A DNA stretch of 64,000 bases from Psychrobacillus glaciei (lineage in GTDB: Bacteria; Bacillota; Bacilli; Bacillales_A; Planococcaceae). The position numbers were made by a program, and so were the translations under genes. Positions within the stretch are counted from its first letter, which is position 1; the number at the start of each line of letters is the position of its first letter. This document shows, one piece after another, positions 1 through 9,450 of the stretch. The notes beneath the pieces are model-generated. The model was not told where the DNA came from. It saw only the letters and a list, made by a program, of their open reading frames with translations, and did no database searches. The stretch is taken from positions 2,294,001-2,358,000 of the forward strand of contig NZ_CP031223.1 in assembly GCF_008973485.1 (NCBI RefSeq). The letters are read 5' to 3'.

Positions 1-746
1 ATATTCAATTCCGTCTTCACTGGATTTTTTAGTTACGAAATCAGCTATGTGTTTTATTTTTTCATTTCCATTCCCCATGGCTATACCAAGTCCTACTAAC
101 TCCAACATATCTATATCATTTTCTCCATCGCCAAAAGCTACCGCTTCTGATTTATCAATTCCAAAGTAGTCTAATACTTTAACGATTGCTATTGACTTAG
201 AGACGTCATGTTGCAGTACATTTAACACATAAGGATGCCATCTTTTAAATGTAATATGTGGAAATGTATATATGTATTTCTGAACAGTATCATCGTTTGC
301 GAATAAGCACATTAAATAAACTTCTTCTTCATTAATTTTAGAGTTAATAATAGGATACTCATTCAATGACAAAGTTTCCTTTAATGCTTCTAATATACTT
401 GGATCTTTTACTCCGTTCATGCTAAAGTCCTCTGTATAAAAGGAGAGTGCGTTATTATGTATGTATGCAAATTCAACCATTTCTTGGATGATTTCTTTAT
501 CCATCGTAATTTTATGAATCACTTTTTGATTATGCTTTACATAGGCTCCATTTGCTGTGATGAAGTATCAATTCCTAATTCCTCTATTTCCCTGCACATG
601 GAAAAAGGTCTTCCCGTTGCAGCAACAACCTTTATTCCTTTGTTTTTTAATGCAATTATAGCTTTTTTAGTGCTTTTAGAAATGGTTCCATCCCTGTGAT
701 GTGTAATTGTTCCATCAATATCGAAAAATACAATTTTGTAGGTCAT
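1..746 (-). pseudogene. Cof-type HAD phosphatase, frameshifted and cut by window edge
   Basis: The N-terminal part (residues 1-60) has the HAD nucleophile motif FFDIDGT and the second motif ATGRP. Near position 565 the frame shifts by one base. The other frame then continues open to the window edge, carrying ITANGAYVKHNQ and later the HAD motif IV GDGENDIDM. Together these give a Cof/YwpJ-like sugar-phosphate or flavin-nucleotide phosphatase of about 250 residues. Such enzymes are cytosolic Mg-dependent phosphatases; the substrate cannot be told. The lesion looks like loss of one base in the codons after GIDT. A sequencing error is the other explanation. Confidence 0.8.
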
Positions 747-1329
747 AAGTATTCCCCCTTATAGTTCACAAAGTTAAAAGAGCTGCATTGCAACTCAATG
801 ATATTCTACTAGAGCCAACATTAGTTGAATAAGAGCACTTTCCATTTCTATATGTCAAATCCTAAACTAATAATCTTCCACTCATTTTTATACATTTTAA
901 AAGTTATTCCTAGGAATGCTGGAGGACTTTTGGGCTCTCCATTTAAATTGCTTAATAGTTTGATTTAATTTTCTATCATTTTTTCTTTTTCATTTAATCT
1001 TTCAGTAAATTTTGCATTATCTTCTTCAAACTGGATTTCATTCCCATCTAATGAGTCATCTTTCCCAGAACAAGCTGTTACGTGCATAAAACTACAAGGA
1101 ATAAATATCAATAATTACCTCACTATTTTCCTCCCGCTTCCTAATTTTTTTCTATTTATTTGCAATTTTAGGTTTTCATATAGTCGCTTCTCATTATAAG
1201 TCGTTTATTTAGGGTTCCAAATTAACTCCATAAACTTTTCATAAGGACCTTTAAACTGATGATCCAGAACTTTTATAAATGCAGTCCTATACGTGTCTTC
1301 CACCTATGTTAGAGAGCAAGCAGTCTGGT
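747..1329. other. gene-free stretch with lipoprotein gene remnant
   Basis: No intact gene. On the minus strand around 975-1130 a short open stretch reads VTACSGKDDSLDGNE and ends at a stop codon. The TAC/SGK context looks like a lipobox cysteine, so this is probably the decayed 5' portion of a lipoprotein gene. Nothing else is recognisable. Confidence 0.4.
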
Positions 1330-1343
1330 ATGTCAACACTAAA

Positions 1344-2201
1344 TCAAACAACTTTATTAAGGGCTAAGATTTTATAAGCGACCGGACTTAGATAACCCAG
1401 TTTACTGTGCGACCGGATATTATTGTACCAATTGACATAATCGAAAAGTTCAAGAGACAGCTGTTCAAGGGTAGGGTAGTGCGATCCGTTGATGAGTTCT
1501 GTTTTTAAAATCTTAAAAGTCGCTTCTGCCACCGCATTATCATAAGGATTTCCTTTTTGACTTAGAGATCGCTTAATCTTAAATGTACTTAATAATTCAT
1601 CGATACCAACATTTTTAAATTCAGATCCACGATCTGTATGGAACATTTTTACGTTTTGCAGAGGATATCTAACAGACTTAAAGGCACGCTGAACTAGAGC
1701 TGCGTCCTTTTGTTCTCCGACACTATACCCGACGATTTCTCTGTTATATAAATCGATTAAAAAACAAATATAATTCCAGTTTCCTCCTACTCTCACATAC
1801 GTTAAGTCACTTACTAACACAGACATCTCTTTATCCACGTTAAATGCTCGATTTAATACATTTCGAACTGATTCTTCATTTGGAGGGGTAGACATTGGTT
1901 TATAGGATGGTTTTGTATATTTCGATTGAATTCCTAGTTCGTCCATCAATCGACCAATACGTCGTCTAGAGACTGTTAAACCAGCTTTTTTTAAGGCATC
2001 TTTTATTTTTCTGGTTCCATATACTTTACGATTCTCTTCGAAAATCACTACTATTTTATCTTTTAATTTTTGCTCTTCAGCTAGCTTTTCTTGTTCTTTT
2101 TGAATGGCTATTCCCGTGTCATGATAAAAAGTACTACGAGCTATTTTTAGGACTTTACACATTGCTAATACAGAATATTTGTGACGATTTTCTTGAATCA
2201 C
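1344..2201 (-). CDS. IS3-family transposase OrfB (DDE integrase)
   Basis: 285 residues. The N-terminal helix-turn-helix-like part contains KVYGTRKI. The retroviral-integrase (rve) core has the catalytic triad: D in SDLTYV, D in FHTDRGSEF and E in NAVAEATFK. The gene begins with GTG in another frame immediately after orfA, as expected for IS3 elements that make an OrfAB fusion by -1 frameshifting. The run of A residues at the end of orfA is a plausible slip site. Full length, with no lesion seen. Confidence 0.9.
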   Translation of the reverse strand: MIQENRHKYSVLAMCKVLKIARSTFYHDTGIAIQKEQEKLAEEQKLKDKIVVIFEENRKVYGTRKIKDALKKAGLTVSRRRIGRLMDELGIQSKYTKPSYKPMSTPPNEESVRNVLNRAFNVDKEMSVLVSDLTYVRVGGNWNYICFLIDLYNREIVGYSVGEQKDAALVQRAFKSVRYPLQNVKMFHTDRGSEFKNVGIDELLSTFKIKRSLSQKGNPYDNAVAEATFKILKTELINGSHYPTLEQLSLELFDYVNWYNNIRSHSKLGYLSPVAYKILALNKVV

Positions 2202-2203
2202 AT

Positions 2204-2485
2204 CTATTTTCGTCCCATGATCAGCGCGGCTTGCTTTAAAATGTCGACTTCCATTTCGAGTTGCTTATTTCTCTTACGCAAGTCAATCAGTTCTTGCTCA
2301 ACCGAAGATCGGTTGTCTTTCTCTTTAAAGGAGCCTGACTGTTTGAATTGCGTAATCCATCTGTCTAAAGCAGACGCGGTTAATTCATATTCTCGGGCAA
2401 TATCTTGACGGCTTTTTCCATTTTCATATAGGGCCACCACTTGTTTTTTAAATTCTGTAGAAAACGTTCTTCTTTTACTGGACAT
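2204..2485 (-). CDS. IS3-family transposase OrfA (helix-turn-helix)
   Basis: 93 residues. A typical IS3 OrfA: basic N-terminus (MSSKRRTFSTEFK), a helix-turn-helix around residues 15-50 (VALYENGKSRQDIAREY) and a C-terminal leucine-rich coiled coil (ELIDLRKRNKQLEMEVDIL) for multimerisation with OrfB. It supplies terminal-inverted-repeat recognition. It lies directly upstream of orfB. Confidence 0.88.
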   Translation of the reverse strand: MSSKRRTFSTEFKKQVVALYENGKSRQDIAREYELTASALDRWITQFKQSGSFKEKDNRSSVEQELIDLRKRNKQLEMEVDILKQAALIMGRK

Positions 2486-2555
2486 AGTAGATTCTCCTTC
2501 TTGTTATCTATTATTCTACTTGCCCTTAATTTTACTGTCCAACTAAGTGTAGACT

Positions 2556-2637
2556 ATTCAGTCATCAAAAACCCTGACATAATAATTATTATGCTTAAAA
2601 TAACAATACATAAGGTTCTATTCCTAAGATCAATCAT
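2556..2637 (-). pseudogene. 5' end of a membrane-protein gene cut by the IS3 element
   Basis: A start codon at 2637 with a GAGGG ribosome site encodes MIDLRNRTLCIVILSIIIIM, a hydrophobic N-terminal segment, before the reading frame runs into the IS end. The rest of the gene is not recognisable on the far side. Family unknown. Confidence 0.5.
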
Positions 2638-2901
2638 TCAGAATTCCCTCTTTAAAATGATACGGCTTATTCTCCAGAAGGTTTCAATAATTCTCATTTA
2701 CTATTGTTTCTGCTAATTACCTTATTAATGCCCTTTTTCTTATTCAACCTTTCTATTTAGTTAAAGAAGGAATATTAGAATGCTCTATTTACATAGATTA
2801 ATTTTAGTAATAGTAATAAAATATTGAACAACTTAACTTATCCAAACAGCTATAATCGAATATTTTTTTAAAAAAAATCGATTTAAATTGGGGAGTGAAA
2901 C
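2638..2901. other. gene-free stretch, possible decayed cassette-array half-site
   Basis: Upstream region of the hydroxylase gene. At 2738-2770 the sequence CTTATTCAACC...TTTAGTTAAAG resembles the left half of the array repeat found from 11.4 kb onward, but it is too diverged to be sure. The rest is AT-rich and would contain the promoter of the next gene. Confidence 0.3.
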
Positions 2902-4353
2902 ATGGGGGCTATTGATGGAAAAGATTTTATTAACCGATTAAATCAGTTAAATAATGAAATTTGGTACGACGGTGAAAAAATTGAGGGGTTGCTCTCTGAA
3001 CAACCTGCTTTTAAGGGACTGATTCAGTCAAAAGCGGCTCTTTATGATTTACAACATGACCCAAAAATAAAAGATGAGATGACTTTTATTTCCCCAGTTT
3101 CAGGAGAACTTATTGGTCTTTCCTATTTGCAACCAAAAACGAAAGAGGACTTAATAAGAAGAAGGAAGATGTCTGAACATTGGGCAAGGTATTCAGGGGG
3201 TATCATGGGAAGAAGCCCAGATTATTTGAACACAGTTTTAATGAGCTTTACTTCTTCAGTATCCTTTTTAAAAAATAAGGACAAATGTTTTCCAAATAAT
3301 CTACAATCATTTTACGAATTGGCCCGAGAAAATGACCTGTCGTTTACACATACCTTTATTTCTCCACAAGTGAATCGTTCTCATATTTACTTTGAAAATA
3401 CCGATGAACCAATCGCCGCAAAAGTTATTGATAAAAATGAAGAAGGAATCATCATTAAAGGTGCCCGTCTTCTTGCTACACAAGGTGGTTTAACAGATGA
3501 AGTATTAGTATTTAGCGTTGGTAAATTTCTATTTAATGAAGATGAAGCTTTTGCTTTTTCAATCCCTTCTAACACGAAAGGAATAAAGTTTATTTGTAGG
3601 GATACATTCATCGGAGGTCAATCTTCTTTTAATCATCCATTAAGCTCGCGGTTCGAAGAAATGGATTCTATCGTTGTCTTTGACAATGTTTTAGTACCAT
3701 GGGATAGAGTATTTTATTACAACAATGCGGAAGTAGCCGAAGCATTCCCCATTCAAAGCTCTTTTCATCCCTTTACTAAGCACCAAGTATTGACTAGACA
3801 AATTGTAAAAACAGAGTTCGTCTTAGGTATTGCTCAGCTTCTTATCGAAACGATTAATATTAGCGAGTATCAGCATGTCCAAGAAAAGATGTCAGAAATC
3901 ATCATTGGTCTAGAGACAATGAAATCCTTGTTAGAAAAATCGGAAAATAACGCAAAATTAGATAAATGGGGATATATGCGACCAGAAATTTTCCCGCTTC
4001 AAGTTGCCGGTAACATTTTCCCTAAAATCTATCCTCGTTTTACTGAAATTATCCAGCTAATCGGAGCTAGTGGAATGATTACATTGCCTACCGAAAACGC
4101 ATTTCAATCTATTATTAGAAATGACTTAGATTTATATCTTCAAGGAGCAACTAAGACCGCAGAGGAGCGAGTAAAAATATTTCGTTTAGCTTGGGATTTA
4201 ACAATGAGTTCATTTGGAACAAGACAAACCCAATATGAGCGATACTTTTTTGGCGACCCGATTCGATTATCAAGTGATTTATATAAGAAATATCCAAAAA
4301 ATGAATTTGTAAAGGTAGTTAGTAATTTCTTAAATTTAAAAAAAGAAGAGTAA
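2902..4353 (+). CDS. hpaB: 4-hydroxyphenylacetate 3-hydroxylase-family flavin monooxygenase, oxygenase subunit
   Basis: 483 residues, the normal length for the HpaB/HpaH family (two-component, FADH2-dependent aromatic hydroxylases). Family landmarks in order: an N-terminal segment with RRKMSEHWARYSGGIMGRSP followed by DYLNTVL; a central acyl-CoA-dehydrogenase-like fold with ATQGGLTDEVLVF; VFDNVLVPWDRVF; and a C-terminal helical region with LIGASGMITLPTE and the FGTRQTQYERYFFGDP motif. It would use reduced flavin from a separate reductase to ortho-hydroxylate a phenolic substrate in the cytosol. The FMN reductase at 56.5 kb is not adjacent, so a partnership is not implied. The start has a GGGGAG ribosome site 6-7 bases upstream. 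The gene stands alone. The family is confident; the physiological substrate is not known. Confidence 0.85.
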   Translation: MGAIDGKDFINRLNQLNNEIWYDGEKIEGLLSEQPAFKGLIQSKAALYDLQHDPKIKDEMTFISPVSGELIGLSYLQPKTKEDLIRRRKMSEHWARYSGGIMGRSPDYLNTVLMSFTSSVSFLKNKDKCFPNNLQSFYELARENDLSFTHTFISPQVNRSHIYFENTDEPIAAKVIDKNEEGIIIKGARLLATQGGLTDEVLVFSVGKFLFNEDEAFAFSIPSNTKGIKFICRDTFIGGQSSFNHPLSSRFEEMDSIVVFDNVLVPWDRVFYYNNAEVAEAFPIQSSFHPFTKHQVLTRQIVKTEFVLGIAQLLIETINISEYQHVQEKMSEIIIGLETMKSLLEKSENNAKLDKWGYMRPEIFPLQVAGNIFPKIYPRFTEIIQLIGASGMITLPTENAFQSIIRNDLDLYLQGATKTAEERVKIFRLAWDLTMSSFGTRQTQYERYFFGDPIRLSSDLYKKYPKNEFVKVVSNFLNLKKEE

Positions 4354-4377
4354 TAGAAGTTCAATTATTGTAAGTTG

Positions 4378-4544
4378 CCACTCCATCTTAGTGTTCAGCA
4401 AGTAGAAAAAAGAACCGTCTGAACAGCTTAACAATTACTATAAAAGCCCTCGTTGCCATCCGTGCTGCACCACAAAGAGTGAAAATGGATAGAGGAGCCT
4501 GTACTAGTAGTCCACCGAAATCAATAGACTTTTTCAAAAGTTGT
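4378..4544. repeat. diverged array repeat plus truncated miniature element
   Basis: The sequence AGAACCGTCTGAACAGCTT, then CCCTCGTTG followed by CCATCCGTGCTGCACCAC and the internal motif TACTAGTAGTCCACCGAAA, is a decayed relative of the array repeat and of the 187-bp miniature element at 21383 and 50228. The right end is missing. This suggests the array once reached further left. Confidence 0.5.
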
Positions 4545-4984
4545 ACTTTTGGTTTTAAGTCTAATATTAATAAATCTTGTTGTGCAAACATTTTTAAACT
4601 GAAATAAAAGCCAAACTATGATTAGAACTTCACTTATAGTAAACAATCCGACTGTGAATAAATAAAACCAATCTGCAAAATAGCGATATACAATATTATA
4701 TTTCCCTGCATCAATCCTTCAGATGGATAAAATAATTCAGTAATCAAGTTCTCTTCATTCCTGCTTTTATTGGAAACAAGTATCTCCTTTTTTAAGTATT
4801 CCTCTTAAACTATAAAGAACTTTTAGATTTTCCTTATTGAAACTAAACTGCGGTAAGTTGAATTATGCATATCAATCCTTATAAAAAAATACTACCTATT
4901 GAGGTGAAATCACTGTTTGAACCTACTTTAATAGTATACTCTTGTAGTATTCGGGGCAATATTGAGAAAGCAAATCGTTTGTAC
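4545..4984 (-). other. remnant of a membrane-protein gene
   Basis: No intact gene. On the minus strand around 4600-4710 a frame reads NIVYRYFADWFYLFTVGLFT followed by ISEVLIIVWLLF, two hydrophobic spans with no start or proper end. It is a decayed membrane-protein gene of unknown family. Confidence 0.35.
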
Positions 4985-5023
4985 AAAAAAAGCTCTAGAT
5001 AAGTAATCTAGAGCTTTTTTTGA
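4985..5023 (-). terminator. rho-independent terminator
   Basis: Inverted repeat AAAGCTCTAGAT / ATCTAGAGCTTT flanked by T runs on both strands, directly downstream of the START-like pseudogene at 5029. Confidence 0.8.
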
Positions 5024-5028
5024 ACGAT

Positions 5029-5445
5029 TTATTTCGGAAAATCTTGGTTTAAAGCTTTTAAGCCACCTGCATAGATGCCATGGAATCGATTTATCGCCTC
5101 TTCGTCACTAACCCCTACAGGTGTGAAACTACCGGTCCACTCTACTAATGCAGTTTGGCTATCCTTGTCAATCTCCCAAACGTGGATTGTAGATAGATAA
5201 TTAGTGAACGGAAATTGTGCTTTCATAATCGAATAGATATAGTAGTGCTCTGTTGTTGAATACTTCCAATTGCGCTAAGATTGCATCGCCATCAGGATTA
5301 GCTAGATGACGTACGCGCCCACCTTGGCTTAATTCACTGTTAAGTATATAAGGTAACCAATCGGGAAGCGAATCGAAGCCACCGATTAATTGACAAACAT
5401 ATCAGGTGAAACTGGTATTTCAATTGTTGTAGTAGCATGTGCCAT
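5029..5445 (-). pseudogene. SRPBCC/polyketide-cyclase-like protein, frameshifted
   Basis: The start at 5445 gives MAHATTTIEIPVSPDMF. The frame then changes and continues as QLIGGFDSLPDWLPYI and RVRHLANPDGDAIL. A second shift is needed to reach the C-terminal 65 residues (FPFTNYLSTIHVWEIDKD, FHGIYAGGLKAL). The pieces match the START/Bet v1-like SRPBCC family, small proteins that bind hydrophobic ligands, at about 140 residues in the intact form. At least two single-base lesions are needed, so it is a pseudogene unless the sequence has errors. Confidence 0.75.
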
Positions 5446-5459
5446 ATTAATTACTCCCT

Positions 5460-5930
5460 GTTGAATTCATGTGTAGCGGTGCATTAGCTGCCAGAAATTT
5501 TTGTTCACGCATTTCCTGCCAATATGCGTTCGGAATAACGGTATTCAATGCTGCCTGGTCTTCTGCGATTTGCTCAGGACGCCTAGCACCGGGAATGACA
5601 GCAGCGACTGCTGGATTAGCCAGCGAAAATTGTAAGGCAGCTGCCTTAATGCTAATTCCATGACGCTGTGCAATAAGCTTGATTTTCTCGACTTTTGAAA
5701 TGATTTCAGGAGATGCTTTCTGATACTCAAAGTGTGGATACCTCCAGCAAGGATACCTAAGCTGTACGGACCACCGACAACGATGACAACATTGTTTTTT
5801 AATGAAGTAGGCATCACTCGTTGCAGTGCGTCCTCATGATCTATTAATGTATAGCGACAAGCTAGTATAGATACATCCGGCTTCGCTTCTTCTAGATCTA
5901 ACATGAGTTCAATCGTAATCGGAGTACCCT
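5460..5930 (-). pseudogene. aldo/keto reductase C-terminal fragment, frameshifted
   Basis: The fragment reads MLDLEEAKPDVSILACRYTL and VGGPYSLGILAGG in one frame. It then continues in another as KIKLIAQRHGISIKAAALQF, LANPAVAAVIPGARRPEQI and WQEMREQKF. These are the C-terminal strands and NADP-binding region (PGAR.P.QI) of D-threo-aldose 1-dehydrogenase-like aldo/keto reductases. The N-terminal half with the catalytic tetrad is missing: sequence upstream of about 5930 is unrelated. Dead gene. Confidence 0.75.
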
Positions 5931-6071
5931 ATCCTTGATTTGACATATAGTAGGACACATATTTAGTAGCAAAGAACAATTTCAATAAATTGCCAATAAA
6001 CCAACTAGAATAGTGACTCACAGCAAAACATGTCGCTATAATTCCAATTAATAAAGCATTAAGAATATTTT
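5931..6071. other. short gene-free junction
   Basis: Junction between the truncated reductase and the permease pseudogene. Nothing is recognisable apart from the probable deletion breakpoint near 5930. Confidence 0.3.
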
Positions 6072-7434
6072 CTATTTAGCTTCATCTTCATGCAAACGAC
6101 CTTTATAGATATACGTTAACGAAATAAAGATATAAATAGCTAACGTGATACCTGTTACGATAATAGATGTTGTGTAAACAATGCCAACTAGAATTGCACT
6201 TAAAGCAATAATCGCTACCCAAGTTGTATAAGGGAACCATTTTACTGAATAGGTGCTTGTTTTTTCTGGCTGTATTTTTCGCGATTTCAGATGGGCAATC
6301 GCAATGATTAACCAAATAAATAATACGGTATACCCTAGTGAACCCATTAGGAATTCAAAGGTTTTACTTCCCGCAAATAAAGAAATGATTACGCCCGTAT
6401 ATAAAGCTAACGTACACATCAATATAGCAAACACAGGAACTTTCTTTTTCGATAAATGTGCAAAGATTTTAGGAATGCGCCTATCTACAGCTTGTGTATA
6501 CAGAATGCGTGACGAGCCATATAAGCCAGAGTTCATGGATGAAACAATTGCGAGTATAACAACTGCATTCATAATATGGTCGGCACCTGGGATCACAATC
6601 ATTTTAAATACCATTACAAACGGACTCTCTGGTACCCCGTTTACTTCATTCCAAGGAATTAAGCTAACGATAATAAAGAAAGGAAATAAATAAATAAAAG
6701 GTAATAATTCGTACTAATGTACTGCGAACAGTTTTTGGAACAGCCTTTTCAGGATTTTTTGTTTCAGCTAACGTAATACCAATAATTTCAGTGCCACCAT
6801 AAGAATATATCACAACTAGCATTGCAGCAATTAAACCTGTTGGTCCATTCGGTAAGAACCCTCCGTGATCTGTTAAGTTAGAAAAACCAACAGCTGTATG
6901 ATTACCAAATGTTACAAGTAACAATGCCAATCCAGCTATGATAAACACCACAATAACGGCAATTTTAATTCCCGCAAGCCAGTATTCTGTTTCTGCAAAA
7001 ACTTTTACGGACAATATATTAACGACTGTAACTAATATAGAAACCTAAAATGCTAGTATCCAAATCGGATATTCTGGCAACCAATATTGAATGAAAATAG
7101 CCGCAACCACCGATTCGGCTGCAATATTTAAAACCCACATCTTCCAATAGATCCAATCTAAAAAATAAGAGGGGTATTTTCCTAGAATCGATTGTACTAA
7201 ATCTCTAAAAGTTCTTGCATCACTATTGCGGACTGCCATTTCTGCTAAACCTTGCATAACTAATAACAGAATAATACCACCAATTAAGTATGCAATAAGT
7301 AGTGATGGACCTGCCATATCAATGGCTGCACTTCTTCCTTTAAATAATCCTGCACCAATGGCACCACCTAGTGCCATCATCGTAATATGACGTGAGGTCA
7401 TTGTTCTCTGTAATTTCTAGTTGTCGTTCTCCAT
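6072..7434 (-). pseudogene. amino acid permease (APC superfamily), broken
   Basis: Three collinear fragments of one amino acid-polyamine-organocation transporter. 7045-7401 has the substrate-binding signature ALGGAIGAGLF near the N-terminus. 6664-7014 has GGTEIIGITLAETKNPEKAV. 6072-6614 carries the C-terminal membrane spans ending RLHEDEAK. Lesions: an in-frame TAG five codons after the likely original start at 7434 (which has AGGAGG upstream), another TAG at the end of the first fragment, and a frameshift near 6670. The gene lies under two tandem T-box leaders, consistent with amino-acid-starvation control of a transporter. The nearest known parallel is the T-box-controlled leucine permease-type gene yvbW, but the assignment is inferential. 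Confidence 0.85.
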
Positions 7435-7445
7435 TTTCTTACCTC

Positions 7446-7690
7446 CTATAATTAAAAAGGCATACCGCGGTACCACTCTAATTGGTTCTTCATGAACCCT
7501 ACTTAAAACCTTGTAACGAAGGTTAATCGTTAAAGCAAATAGAATAGATTATCTACTCCTTTCACCCTACCACTCCTAGGCAAGTTCAAAGTATTATTGG
7601 ACTGCGTTGCACCAACCCACAGCTCTCTTTACCAAATAATAAACTTTTACTACTCCTACTCTTTGCGTTTCATAAAATTAAATTGTTAAA
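7446..7690 (-). promoter_or_regulatory. T-box leader 2 (proximal)
   Basis: On the minus strand the leader has, in order, AGTA (specifier loop E), the AGAGAGCTG and GGTTGGTGCAACGC stem I elements, TTTGAACTTGCC on the 3' side of the specifier loop, and the T-box sequence GAGTGGTACCGCGG followed by GTATGCC and a T run. After the GAA of loop E the next codons read CTT or TTG depending on register. Both are leucine codons, so leucyl-tRNA is the likely effector (inference). It precedes the permease pseudogene. Confidence 0.88.
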
Positions 7691-7709
7691 GCTTTAACTA
7701 TTGTTCAAA

Positions 7710-7738
7710 ATCATATGAGCCTGCTTTAATTCTGTCAA
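7710..7738 (-). promoter_or_regulatory. sigma-A promoter of T-box leader 2
   Basis: TTGACA and TATGAT separated by 17 bases on the minus strand, about 20-30 bases before the leader begins. Near-perfect vegetative promoter. Confidence 0.8.
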
Positions 7739-7817
7739 TCTTTTAATTTACAATAACCTTCAAAAGAGAAGCATCATACTTCTGCTTCTCATTTCCATTT
7801 TCTTACCTCTTAAAATC

Positions 7818-8115
7818 AAAAAAAGCATACCATCTCTTCTTTCATCATCAAATGAAAAAAAGAGACGATATGCTTAAGCAAACCCCGGTACCACTCTAAT
7901 TGGTTCTTCATTAACCCCCCAACTTTAAAACCTCGTAACGAAGGTTAATCGTTAAAGCAAATAGAATAATTCGTCCATTCTATTTACCCTACCACTCCTA
8001 GGCAAGTTCAAAGTATTATTGGAGTGCGTTGCACCAACCCGCAGCTCTCTCGACCAAATAATAAGCTTTTACTACCCCTAATCTTTGCGTTTCATAAAAT
8101 TATATTTAAAAAGCT
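7818..8115 (-). promoter_or_regulatory. T-box leader 1 (distal), ends in its own terminator
   Basis: Nearly the same sequence as leader 2 (same AGTA, AGAGAGCTG, GGTTGGTGCAACGC, TTTGAACTTGCC and a T-box reading GAGTGGTACCGGGG). It ends in a long imperfect hairpin with GCATA arms (7825-7873) and a T run. After it come AAGAGGTAAGAAA and ATGGAAATG, resembling the ribosome site and start that follow leader 2. So leader 1 seems to have lost its own downstream gene, and only about 12 codons remain before leader 2 starts. Confidence 0.8.
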
Positions 8116-8131
8116 TTAACTGTTATCCCAC

Positions 8132-8160
8132 ACTTTAAGGACCTATTTTAATTCTGTCAA
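8132..8160 (-). promoter_or_regulatory. promoter of T-box leader 1
   Basis: TTGACA, 17 bases, TAAAGT on the minus strand. The -35 box overlaps the last codons of the upstream transporter gene (8143-9339). It is the same promoter frame as that of leader 2, which supports a duplication of promoter plus leader. Confidence 0.65.
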
Positions 8161-9339
8161 CCTTTTGTTTTCAAAAATTAACCACACTAATGTAGTGATT
8201 GTAGCAACCATAACCATTAAGAAACCATATAAAGGCGTATATTCTAATGATTGATAACGCACAATTAGTCCTCCCACATAAGATCCTATAAAAATTCCGA
8301 CATTGAATGCTGAAATATTTAACGCGGAAGCCATTGCAGTAGCAGTAGGTACATATTTTTCCGATAGCTGAACTGCATACAATTGTAAGCCGGGTACAGT
8401 CATAAACATGAATAGACCCATTATAAAGACCATCACTAGTCCAATAATATGTGAATCAAATGAGAAATTAATGCAAAGTAACGCTAACGCAAGTCCTATA
8501 AAAATGAAAAATAAAGCACGTAGTGGATTACTGTTTGCAAAGTGTCCACCTAATGTATTACCTATTGCCACAAAAATACCGTATACGACTAAAATAATGA
8601 CGATTGCTTGAGGAGAATATCCCATGTATTTTTCTAAAATGGGAGATACATATGTGTAAACTACAAATACGCCACCATAGCCGATTGCTGTAATGAAAAG
8701 AATTAATAACATACGGAAGTTACGCAATACTTTACCCATATCACGTAAAGAAATTGGATTCCCCTTTGATAGATTATTTGGCACGAGTAATGCATTGCTA
8801 ATAAAACCAATTACGCCGATTACTACAATGAAAATGAATGAAATGCGCCAGTCTATTACTTGGCCGATGAATGTCCCTAATGGAACCCCAGTTACAGTTG
8901 CCAAAGTTAAACCTGTAAACATAAATGCAATAGCACTTGCGCGTTTATCCGGGGCTACGACATCAGCCGCAATTACAGAAGCAATGGACATGAATACACC
9001 ATGTGCTAAAGCGGAAATAATACGACCTATTAGTAGCAACGAGAACGTAGGTGCAATAGCAGCCCATAAGTTACCAACAATAAAAATTGCCATTACGAGC
9101 AATAGAACCTTTTTTCGATTTAGTCTAGATGTTAAAACTGTTAAAAGTGGGGCTCCAATCGTTACACCGAGTGCATAAATGGATACTGTTAAACCAGCAG
9201 TGCTTATGGATATTCCGAAGTCGTTTGTTATTAGTGGAAGTAGCCCCACGCTTATAAATTCTGTAGATCCAATACCAAAGGCACTTATTGCTAGTGCAAG
9301 TAGTGTTAGTTTGGCATTTGGTGCTGTTGATTTTTTCAT
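8143..9339 (-). CDS. ytbD: MFS drug/metabolite efflux transporter (YtbD-like)
   Basis: 398 residues with 12 predicted membrane spans, the size of the AraJ/YdhP group of the major facilitator superfamily. Signatures: the N-terminal FGIGSTEFISVGLLP loop, the motif-A-like segment LTSRLNRKK after span 2, and GRIISALAHGVF in span 4 typical of this group. It is an inner-membrane proton antiporter by family, substrate unknown. It is divergent from the HxlR regulator gene at 9451 and close to an aldo/keto reductase, the same three-gene set as B. subtilis ytcD-ytbD-ytbE (order differs). Regulation by the neighbouring HxlR protein is likely. No lesion seen. Confidence 0.85.
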   Translation of the reverse strand: MKKSTAPNAKLTLLALAISAFGIGSTEFISVGLLPLITNDFGISISTAGLTVSIYALGVTIGAPLLTVLTSRLNRKKVLLLVMAIFIVGNLWAAIAPTFSLLLIGRIISALAHGVFMSIASVIAADVVAPDKRASAIAFMFTGLTLATVTGVPLGTFIGQVIDWRISFIFIVVIGVIGFISNALLVPNNLSKGNPISLRDMGKVLRNFRMLLILFITAIGYGGVFVVYTYVSPILEKYMGYSPQAIVIILVVYGIFVAIGNTLGGHFANSNPLRALFFIFIGLALALLCINFSFDSHIIGLVMVFIMGLFMFMTVPGLQLYAVQLSEKYVPTATAMASALNISAFNVGIFIGSYVGGLIVRYQSLEYTPLYGFLMVMVATITTLVWLIFENKRLTELK

Positions 9340-9377
9340 GATATTGATAACTCCTTTGATTTTAAAAAAAAGATATA

Positions 9378-9437
9378 GTATTATTCATATACACTAAAGA
9401 AGCCTGTAGGGTACTTTTAGTTACTTTTGAATAATAC
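9378..9437. promoter_or_regulatory. divergent promoter region with 10-bp inverted repeat
   Basis: GTATTATTCA at 9378-9387 is exactly inverted at 9428-9437 (TGAATAATAC), between the divergent transporter and HxlR genes. Between them GTACTTTTA / GTTACTTTT forms a tandem near-repeat. Good candidate operator for the HxlR protein (inference). Confidence 0.5.
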
Positions 9438-9450
9438 AGGGGGGCTCACA

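Larger units (their letters stand above)
1330..2555 (-). mobile_element. IS3-family insertion sequence (IS150-like), complete
   Basis: Two overlapping-frame transposase genes are bounded by imperfect inverted ends, near TGTCAACACTAAAT on the left and the complement of AACTAAGTGTAGACT on the right. The exact ends and the target duplication were not resolved. The element interrupts a minus-strand gene whose first codons survive at 2556-2637. It is a different IS3 member from the pair at 33 and 43 kb. Confidence 0.8.

Noticed and set aside
457..699. Plus-strand ORF in the HAD gene
   Set aside because: Shadow of the minus-strand phosphatase frame, which has all family motifs.
4388..4591. 67-codon minus ORF
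   Set aside because: Overlaps the decayed repeat and miniature element; no ribosome site or recognisable protein.
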